From NCBI GenBank assembly GCA_964497615.1, contig CAZCEC010000065.1, positions 1 through 37,857 on the forward strand: a DNA stretch of 37,857 nucleotides, read 5' to 3'. The DNA comes from CAZCEC01 sp964497615. Lineage in GTDB: Bacteria > Chloroflexota > Anaerolineae > Anaerolineales > UBA6663. A program made the translations under genes and the position numbers. Shown here piece after piece: positions 7,690 through 12,622 of the stretch. The notes beneath the pieces are model-generated. The model worked only from the letters and a program-made list of their open reading frames with translations. It was not told the origin of the DNA and searched no databases. Positions within the stretch are counted from its first letter, which is position 1, and the number at the start of each line of letters is the position of its first letter.

Positions 7690-7887
7690 TGAGCCTTTTT
7701 CAGGGAAGCGGGCCTTTGGTACCATTCTTTGTCACGTTTGTAACAATCTTGTAACGTTCCATCAACGGGTTGTCAACAACGAGTGAGGACTTGCAAAGCC
7801 GATGTGCGCCGCCGCGCCCTGAGCGAGGGGATGGAGGGCTAGTTTAGTGGGCCCAGCAGGGCTCGAACCTGCAACCAAGCGGTTATG

Positions 7888-8513
7888 CATCCCACCACGG
7901 CTTTCGCCGCCCCTTTCGGGTTTGTGGGCTGGACTATCTCTTCACCCCGGCGCGCCGGGGGCCTGCCGTTTAGTCTCTACACCTTCCTTGCCGCTCCAGC
8001 AGAGCGATCAAGGCTTGGCTCGGGATTACCCTATCCGCTATCACTGGCGAACGTAGGCTTCCCCGAATTTGACAGGTATCGCCAATAGCTTACGCTAGAG
8101 GCAGCCCGGGGCAGAAAACCGTGTCAAGGAGTCTTGGCCGTGACCGACCCATCAGCTTGCATTGTGTGTGGCACTTCACTCCGCGGGCGACAGCGCCGTT
8201 TCTGTTCCGCCGCCTGCAAGAACGACTACCACCAGGGTTATGAAACTCAGAAGCGCAGAGGGTTAGCCAGAAAACTAGCCTTGGTCAAGTCTAAGGGCGG
8301 CTGCTGTTCCGTATGCGGATATCACCGGAACCTGGCTGCCCTTGTGTTTCATCACCGCGACTCTGCGGAGAAGGACTTTAAGCTAGATGTGCGCTCATTG
8401 TCCAACCGCAAGCTAGAGCCAGTGCTCGGTGAACTTGACAAGGTGATTCTAGTATGCGCCAACTGCCATGCCGAGCTCCACAACCCACACCTTGAGTTAG
8501 GTCTACTGCTTTG
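7888..8513 (-). other. group I intron in the tRNA anticodon loop (between U33 and C34)
   Basis: 626 nt. The 5' exon ends in U and the intron ends in G, as group I splicing needs. Near its 3' end on the minus strand the core elements occur in order: P-like AATTCGGGGAAGCC (about 8055-8070), Q-like AATCCCGAGCCAAG (about 8012-8030), R-like AGAGACTAAACGGCAGG (about 7965-7980) and S-like AAGAGATAGTCC (about 7933-7945). P9-type hairpins and the terminal G at 7888 follow. These match the bacterial tRNA introns (IC3 type). The IGS/P1 pairing was not resolved by eye. The 5' half of the intron is taken up by an HNH gene on the opposite strand. Confidence 0.92.
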
Positions 8514-8514
8514 A
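8140..8514 (+). CDS. HNH homing endonuclease, encoded antisense to the group I intron
   Basis: 124 residues from GTG 8140, eight bases after AAGGAG (8126-8131); a TTG at 8134 is too close to that site. The N terminus is a zinc-ribbon-like CIVCG...FCSAAC module of a kind found in many HNH intron nucleases. The HNH core follows: CSVCG, then LVFHHRD, then VILVCANCHAELHNPH, with both Cys pairs and the His residues intact. It probably spreads the intron by cutting intronless tRNA genes. It lies on the strand opposite the tRNA. Its TGA stop uses the first two intron bases and the last exon base (U33 complement). It looks intact. Confidence 0.88.
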   Translation: MTDPSACIVCGTSLRGRQRRFCSAACKNDYHQGYETQKRRGLARKLALVKSKGGCCSVCGYHRNLAALVFHHRDSAEKDFKLDVRSLSNRKLEPVLGELDKVILVCANCHAELHNPHLELGLLL

Positions 8515-8556
8515 GCCGCGTGCTCTGCCATTGAGCTATGGGCCCTTGTGCCCACC

Positions 8557-8562
8557 ATTGTA
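8557..8562 (-). promoter_or_regulatory. -10 of the split tRNA gene
   Basis: TACAAT on the minus strand. It predicts a start about 5 nt before the tRNA 5' end at 8545. The best -35-like TTGTCA (8586-8591) is 23 bp away, so the -35 is uncertain. Confidence 0.5.
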
Positions 8563-8665
8563 CCGCTAAATTGCGTTTCACTCGTTGACAACAGACGCAA
8601 ATCGCAGAAATCATCCTCGCCAATACTGTCTACTCTGCCCGACCAAGTCCCCATCTCCCCTACGG

Positions 8666-8671
8666 TATAAT
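8666..8671 (+). promoter_or_regulatory. -10 of the serC-serA operon
   Basis: TATAAT 34 bp before the serC ATG. No good -35 at the usual spacing. Leader of about 28 nt with GGAG at 8692-8695. Confidence 0.6.
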
Positions 8672-8705
8672 CCCCTCGCGCCGCTTGTGATTGGAGTCAC
8701 ACATC

Positions 8706-9815
8706 ATGACCAACGCCAACCCCGCCCTCGTGGACGGCCGCATCTTCAACTTCAATGCCGGGCCGGGCGTCCTCCCCCTGACCGTGCTCCAGCAGGCCCA
8801 GGCCGAGCTGCTCAACTACCCCGGCGCCGGCATGTCGGTGATGGAGATGAGCCACCGCTCCAAGCACTTCGAAGGCATCCTCAACGCCGCCGAAGCCGAC
8901 CTGCGCGCCCTGCTGGGTATCTCCGCCGACTACGACATCCTCTTCCTCCAGGGCGGCGCCACCCTGCAATTCGCCATGCTGCCTATGAACTTCCTCCCGG
9001 CCGGCGCCTCCGCCGACTACGTGCTCACCGGCTCGTGGGCCAAGGCCGCCTATAAGGAAGCGGGCAAGGTGGGCCGCGCGCGCGCCGCCGCCACTAGCGA
9101 GCCTAGCAACTTCAATCACATCCCGGCCGAACTCGACCTCGACCCGCAGGCCGCCTATCTGCACATCACCACCAACGAAACCATTCACGGCATCGAGTGG
9201 CAGGCCGAGCCTGCCCCGCCCCCCGGCGTGACCCTCGTGGCCGACATGTCGTCCGATTTCGTCAGCCGCCCGGTAGACGTTTCCAAGTACGGGTTGATCT
9301 ATGCCGGCGCGCAGAAGAATCTCGGCCCGGCGGGCGTCACCCTGGTCATCCTCCGCCGCGACTTGCTGGGGCGCGTGCCCGGCGGCCTGCCCCTGATGCT
9401 CGACTACAAGGTCCAGGCCGAAAACAAGTCGCTCTACAACACCCCGCCGTGCTGGACGATCTACATCGTGGGGCTGGTGCTCAAGTGGCTGCGCGAGTTG
9501 GGCGGGCTGGAAGCCGTGGCCGCCCGCAACCTCGCCAAGGCCCAGGTGGTGTACGATGTGATTGACCAGAGCGGCGGCTTCTACCGCGGCCACGCCCAGC
9601 CCGCCGACCGCTCGAAAATGAACCTCACCTTCCGCCTGCCCAGCGAGGACCTCGACGCCGCTTTCGCCAAGCAGGCCGATCGGCAGGGCCTGGGCGGCCT
9701 CAAGGGCCACCGTTCCGTCGGCGGCATCCGCGCCTCCCTCTATAACGCCTTCCCGCCTGAGGGCGCGGCAGTGCTGGCGGAGTTCATGCGGGAGTTCCAG
9801 AGGACGCAAGGATGA
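8706..9815 (+). CDS. serC: phosphoserine aminotransferase
   Basis: 369 residues, the normal SerC length. A PLP enzyme that moves an amino group from glutamate to 3-phosphohydroxypyruvate, the second step of serine synthesis, and often serves in B6 synthesis too. It opens with IFNFNAGPGVLP and carries MSVMEMSHRSKHF and FLQGGATLQFAMLPMN. Lys204 in the YAGAQKNLGPAG motif is the PLP-binding residue, and GGLKGHRSVGGIRASLYNA is near the C terminus. ATG 8706 has GGAG ten bases upstream; a TTG at 8691 is in frame but overlaps that site. It overlaps serA by 4 nt (ATGA), so the pair is translationally coupled. Confidence 0.97.
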   Translation: MTNANPALVDGRIFNFNAGPGVLPLTVLQQAQAELLNYPGAGMSVMEMSHRSKHFEGILNAAEADLRALLGISADYDILFLQGGATLQFAMLPMNFLPAGASADYVLTGSWAKAAYKEAGKVGRARAAATSEPSNFNHIPAELDLDPQAAYLHITTNETIHGIEWQAEPAPPPGVTLVADMSSDFVSRPVDVSKYGLIYAGAQKNLGPAGVTLVILRRDLLGRVPGGLPLMLDYKVQAENKSLYNTPPCWTIYIVGLVLKWLRELGGLEAVAARNLAKAQVVYDVIDQSGGFYRGHAQPADRSKMNLTFRLPSEDLDAAFAKQADRQGLGGLKGHRSVGGIRASLYNAFPPEGAAVLAEFMREFQRTQG

Positions 9816-10753
9816 AGATACTCGTCTCCGACGGCCTTTCCCCCGACGGCCTGGCCCTGCTGGCCACGGTGGGCGAGGTGGTCAACAATCCCAAGATTAC
9901 GACCGATGAATTGGTGGCGGCCCTGCCGGAGTATCACGCCCTGGTGGTGCGATCCCGCACCAAGGTGACGGCCAGGCTGTTGGAGGCCGCCGCCCAACTC
10001 AAGGTCATTGGCCGGGCGGGCGTGGGCGTCGACAACATTGACGTGGCCGCCGCCGTCGCGCGCGGCATCACGGTCGTCAACAGCCCCATGGCCGCCTCGA
10101 TCTCGGTGGCCGAGCACACCCTGGCGCTGATGCTGGCCCTGGCCCGGCAGGTTCCCGCGGCCGATGCCGCGTTGAAGCGGGGCGAATGGAACAAGAGCGC
10201 CTTCGTGGGCGGGGAACTCTCGGGCAAGGTGCTGGGTTTGCTGGGGCTGGGCCGTATTGGCGCGTTGGTCGCCAACCGCGCCGTGGCCTTTGGCATGTCG
10301 GTGCTGGCCTTTGATCCCTATCTCACGGATGAGCAGATCATCGAGCGCCATGCCGAGCCGGCGACCTTCGATGGGGTGCTGGCCGGCAGCGACTACGTGT
10401 CGCTCCATCTGCCGCTCACCGCCGAGACCACTGGCCTGCTGGGCGCGGCGCAGTTCAACCTGATGAAACCCGGCGCCCGGCTGGTGTGCGCGGCCCGCGG
10501 CGGCGTGGTGGACGAAGCCGCCCTGCGCGCCGCGCTGGACTCTGGCCGCCTGGCTGGCGCCGCGCTGGACGTGTTCGCCCAGGAGCCGCCCCCGGCCGGC
10601 AGCATCGCCACACATCCAAAGGTCATCGCCACCCCCCACATCGGCGCGCAGACCGCCGAGGCGCAGGCCCGGGCCGGCATCGCCATCGCCGAGGAAGTGC
10701 TGGCCGTGCTCCAGGGCAAGGAACCGCGCTGGCGGGTCACCGCCAACGAATGA
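9812..10753 (+). CDS. serA: D-3-phosphoglycerate dehydrogenase, short form without ACT domain
   Basis: 313 residues with the two-domain D-2-hydroxyacid dehydrogenase fold: VGVDNIDVAAA, the NAD motif GLGRIG (145-150), and the catalytic R229 (AARGG), E258 (QEPP) and H276 (PHIGAQT). It oxidises 3-phosphoglycerate to 3-phosphohydroxypyruvate, the substrate of the neighbouring SerC. It ends after the catalytic domain, so the ACT domains that give serine feedback control in long SerA forms are absent. Alone it could be another 2-hydroxyacid dehydrogenase, but the 4-nt overlap with serC argues for SerA. Confidence 0.92.
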   Translation: MKILVSDGLSPDGLALLATVGEVVNNPKITTDELVAALPEYHALVVRSRTKVTARLLEAAAQLKVIGRAGVGVDNIDVAAAVARGITVVNSPMAASISVAEHTLALMLALARQVPAADAALKRGEWNKSAFVGGELSGKVLGLLGLGRIGALVANRAVAFGMSVLAFDPYLTDEQIIERHAEPATFDGVLAGSDYVSLHLPLTAETTGLLGAAQFNLMKPGARLVCAARGGVVDEAALRAALDSGRLAGAALDVFAQEPPPAGSIATHPKVIATPHIGAQTAEAQARAGIAIAEEVLAVLQGKEPRWRVTANE

Positions 10754-11610
10754 AGCTCACCTTCCTCGGAACCGCCGCCGCCAACGCCTTTCCCGAGGCG
10801 TTCTGCAACTGTGCCAACTGCCGGAGCGCCCGCGCCGCTGGCGGCCGCAGCCTGCGCAAGCGGTCGGCTCTGCTGGTCAACGACGACCTGCTGATTGACC
10901 TGGGGCCGGACATCCACGCCGCCGCGCAAATGCACGGTTGCTCCCTAACCAACGTGCGCTACTGCCTCCAGACCCACGGGCACGCCGACCACCTGGACGC
11001 TTCCCACCTGCTCTCGCGCAGCCCGGCCTATGGCGTGGAAGGTGCGCCGCGCCTGCACCTTTACGCTTCCGCCGCCACGGCCCAGCGCGCCGCGTGGCAG
11101 CTTGAGCGCGACACCGCACCCGGCACCCTGTTCGACCCCGAAGTCGGCGACCGCCTGAACATCACAATGCACGTCGTCGAGCCGCTGCGGCCGTTCAACG
11201 CCGGCCCCTACCAGGTCGCCCCGTTCCCCGCCAACCACGACCCGTCGGTCGAGCCCCTGCTCTATGCCGTGGAGCGCGATGGGCACAGCTTCTTCTACGG
11301 CACCGACACGGCCACCCTGCCCGAATCCACCTGGCAGGCGCTAACCCAAAGCGGCCTGCGCTTCGACCTGGTCATCCTCGATCACACCTACGGCCACCAG
11401 TGCGACCCGCAGCCCGATCACATGACCGCGGCTGAAATGCTGGCGCATGTGACGCGGATGCGGGCCGAGGGATTGCTTAAGCCCAATGGCCGCGCCCTGG
11501 CCACGCACATCGCCCACGACTGCAACCCGGCGCACGACGAGCTGGCGGCCCTGGCGGCGCAGCAAGGCTATGAAGTGGCGTACGACGGCCTGACGGTGCA
11601 GGCCGGATAG
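10750..11610 (+). CDS. MBL-fold (PhnP-like) metallohydrolase
   Basis: 286 residues starting MKLTFLGTAAANAFP. The metallo-beta-lactamase signature THGHADHLD places H76, H78, D80 and H81 as metal ligands. Later NHDPSVEPLLY, TDTATLPE, VILDHTYG and ALATHIAHD supply further His/Asp ligands. An N-terminal CNCANC cluster, as in PhnP-type phosphodiesterases, probably binds structural zinc. The substrate may be a cyclic phosphate or phosphodiester, but this is not shown by sequence. Its ATG overlaps the serA TGA by 4 nt, making a three-gene operon; why it accompanies serine synthesis is unclear. Confidence 0.88.
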   Translation: MKLTFLGTAAANAFPEAFCNCANCRSARAAGGRSLRKRSALLVNDDLLIDLGPDIHAAAQMHGCSLTNVRYCLQTHGHADHLDASHLLSRSPAYGVEGAPRLHLYASAATAQRAAWQLERDTAPGTLFDPEVGDRLNITMHVVEPLRPFNAGPYQVAPFPANHDPSVEPLLYAVERDGHSFFYGTDTATLPESTWQALTQSGLRFDLVILDHTYGHQCDPQPDHMTAAEMLAHVTRMRAEGLLKPNGRALATHIAHDCNPAHDELAALAAQQGYEVAYDGLTVQAG

Positions 11611-11653
11611 GCGGTCAACGCCGGTCGAAGTGACTGGCGAGAAGTCACGACCG

Positions 11654-11696
11654 CATGGGGTCCCCCAACAGCTCTTGGGCCAGGGGTGACCCCATG
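11654..11696. other. inverted repeat after the serC operon
   Basis: CATGGGGTC (11654-11662) and GACCCCATG (11688-11696) pair perfectly. An inner CCCAA/TTGGG pair lies inside. It is 44 nt after the operon's last stop. With no T-tract it is a weak terminator candidate, though it may protect the mRNA 3' end. Confidence 0.5.
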
Positions 11697-11773
11697 GGGT
11701 GGGGCGTACCTGTCACCGGAGCGGTGCGTGCGCGACCAGCCGGGCGTGCAGCGCCCAGGGGTGCGGGCAGAAG

Positions 11774-12027
11774 CATTGCCACCATTGCCATCATTGCCAG
11801 CTTGGCGCACTGGCAATGGGCGAATGAATTCGCTACTACGACGCCAGCGTTGCCAGCGTTGCCAGCGTTGCCAGCTTGGCGCACGGGCAACGGGCGAATG
11901 AATTCGCTACTACGATGCCAGCAGTGCCAGCGGATGGGTAGGTGCCAGGGGTGCCAGCGGAATCATTGCCATCATTGCCATCCTTGCCATCCTTGCCAGC
12001 CTTGCCAGGATTGGCAGGATTGACAGC
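11774..12027. repeat. 9-bp degenerate tandem repeat array with two 53-nt modules
   Basis: Units resembling TTGCCAGCG / TTGCCATCA recur about 20 times. Two 53-nt modules (11796-11848 and 11870-11922) are nearly identical, start 74 nt apart, and contain GGGCGAATGAATTCGCTACT. In that string GCGAAT-GA-ATTCGC is a small hairpin of REP type. Read on the minus strand the 9-bp phase gives Gly-X-Y codons; on the plus strand Leu-Pro-Ala codons. Probably an expanding or contracting non-coding array. Confidence 0.8.
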
Positions 12028-12129
12028 GTGCCATGATTTCGCGTCGAACCGGACTGCCAGCCAGCGGAGGCCGTACGGCTCGGGCGATGGGTAGGAGGCG
12101 TGCGGGCAGGCCGTGGTGAGCGGGTCCAC
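11836..12129 (-). CDS. possible SOS-controlled ORF with collagen-like tract
   Basis: 97 residues from a GTG at 12129, which sits right at the predicted start of the LexA-box promoter (12136-12164), so it would be leaderless. The first 36 codons have GC-rich third positions and encode PEPYGLRWLAVRFDAKSWHA, which I do not recognise. The rest is read from the 9-bp array: NPGKAGKDGKDGNDGND, then AGTPG, then a repeat-derived end. It could be a real short protein whose tail was replaced by repeats, a remnant of an SOS gene, or not a gene at all. Confidence 0.3.
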   Translation of the reverse strand: MDPLTTACPHASYPSPEPYGLRWLAVRFDAKSWHAVNPANPGKAGKDGKDGNDGNDSAGTPGTYPSAGTAGIVVANSFARCPCAKLATLATLATLAS

Positions 12130-12135
12130 GGGATT

Positions 12136-12164
12136 ATTGTACGAACATTAGTTCTAGTCGTCAA
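12136..12164 (-). promoter_or_regulatory. promoter with LexA-type SOS box in its spacer
   Basis: On the minus strand TTGACG (12159-12164), a 17-bp spacer, then TACAAT (12136-12141). The spacer contains GAACTAATGTTC (12143-12154), an exact fit to the GAAC-N4-GTTC box of Gram-positive-type LexA. A repressor bound there would cover the RNA polymerase site. Transcription would run into the repeat array. Confidence 0.7.
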
Positions 12165-12172
12165 GAGGGAAA

Positions 12173-12535
12173 TCAAGGATCGACGGGTGGGTTTCTGGCG
12201 ACCGACTTGGGGGGAACTTCCAGCCAGGCGAGGATGCGCTCAGCATCCACCAGCGGATCGTCGTCGAAGGGAAGTTGGTGGTCGAAGTCCACCTTGGTCG
12301 CCAGCCGGGCGGCGGCGGCGCGCACCTCGACCGGGGCCAGCGGGTCGGCCTGAAGGCGGGCCAACTGCTTCATGGCATCCCCGCCCCAGGCGGCCTCGCC
12401 CCGGCGCTGATACCAGCCCTTGATGCCCAGCCCAGCCGCCCGGCGGGCGCACACTCGCGCCCGGCCCGCGTTGCCAGCCTGCTGTGCCAGGCGCCCAGCG
12501 GCTAACTCAGCGGCGATACGCTCGGACGGTGCCAC
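12173..12535 (-). CDS. conserved-looking protein of unknown function
   Basis: 120 residues from GTG 12535. Helical and basic, with the notable segment AGNAGRARVCARRAAGLGIKG followed by a second helical block (MKQLARLQADPLAPVEVRAAA) and an acidic C-terminal DDDPLVDAERILAWLE. The spacing of helices is reminiscent of small HEPN-type proteins, but I cannot support that beyond resemblance. A repeat hairpin (12543-12619) lies directly upstream and there is no strong Shine-Dalgarno. Read-through from the P-type ATPase gene is the likely source of transcription. Confidence 0.65.
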   Translation of the reverse strand: MAPSERIAAELAAGRLAQQAGNAGRARVCARRAAGLGIKGWYQRRGEAAWGGDAMKQLARLQADPLAPVEVRAAAARLATKVDFDHQLPFDDDPLVDAERILAWLEVPPKSVARNPPVDP

Positions 12536-12542
12536 TCAATCC

Positions 12543-12619
12543 CGACGAAAGGCGATAGACGAAGGACGGAGTCGCATCAGCCGGGGCGGCTTCGTCCTTC
12601 GTCGTTGGTCCTTCGTCCC
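12543..12619. repeat. GACGAAGGACG-family inverted repeat
   Basis: The left arm has GACGAAAGGCGATAGACGAAG and the right arm CGTCCTTCGTCGTTGGTCC, around a GC-rich loop. It fills almost the whole gap between the ATPase stop and the next gene. Related arms occur at 17319-17345, 24220-24260 and 33025-33178. Confidence 0.75.
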
Positions 12620-12622
12620 CAG

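Larger units (their letters stand above)
7848..8545 (-). tRNA. tRNA with CAU anticodon (probably Ile2, lysidine-type), split by a group I intron
   Basis: Exon 1 (8545-8514) reads GGGCCCATAGCTCAATGGCA and continues to U33. Exon 2 (7887-7848) begins with C34 in CATAACCGC and ends in TGGGCCC plus A73. Joined, they form a 72-nt cloverleaf with a perfect 7-bp acceptor stem, a GCTC/GAGC D-stem and a GCAGG/CCTGC T-stem. The anticodon is CAU. G1-C72 is paired and the initiator GGG/CCC anticodon stem is absent, so it is not initiator tRNA. C4-G69 and C5-G68 match known TilS preferences, favouring Ile2 over elongator Met; this is not certain. The 27-43 pair is C-U. CCA is not encoded. Confidence 0.93.

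Noticed and set aside
11774..12027. CRISPR array
   Set aside because: Units are 9 bp and degenerate with no unique spacers; no cas genes nearby.
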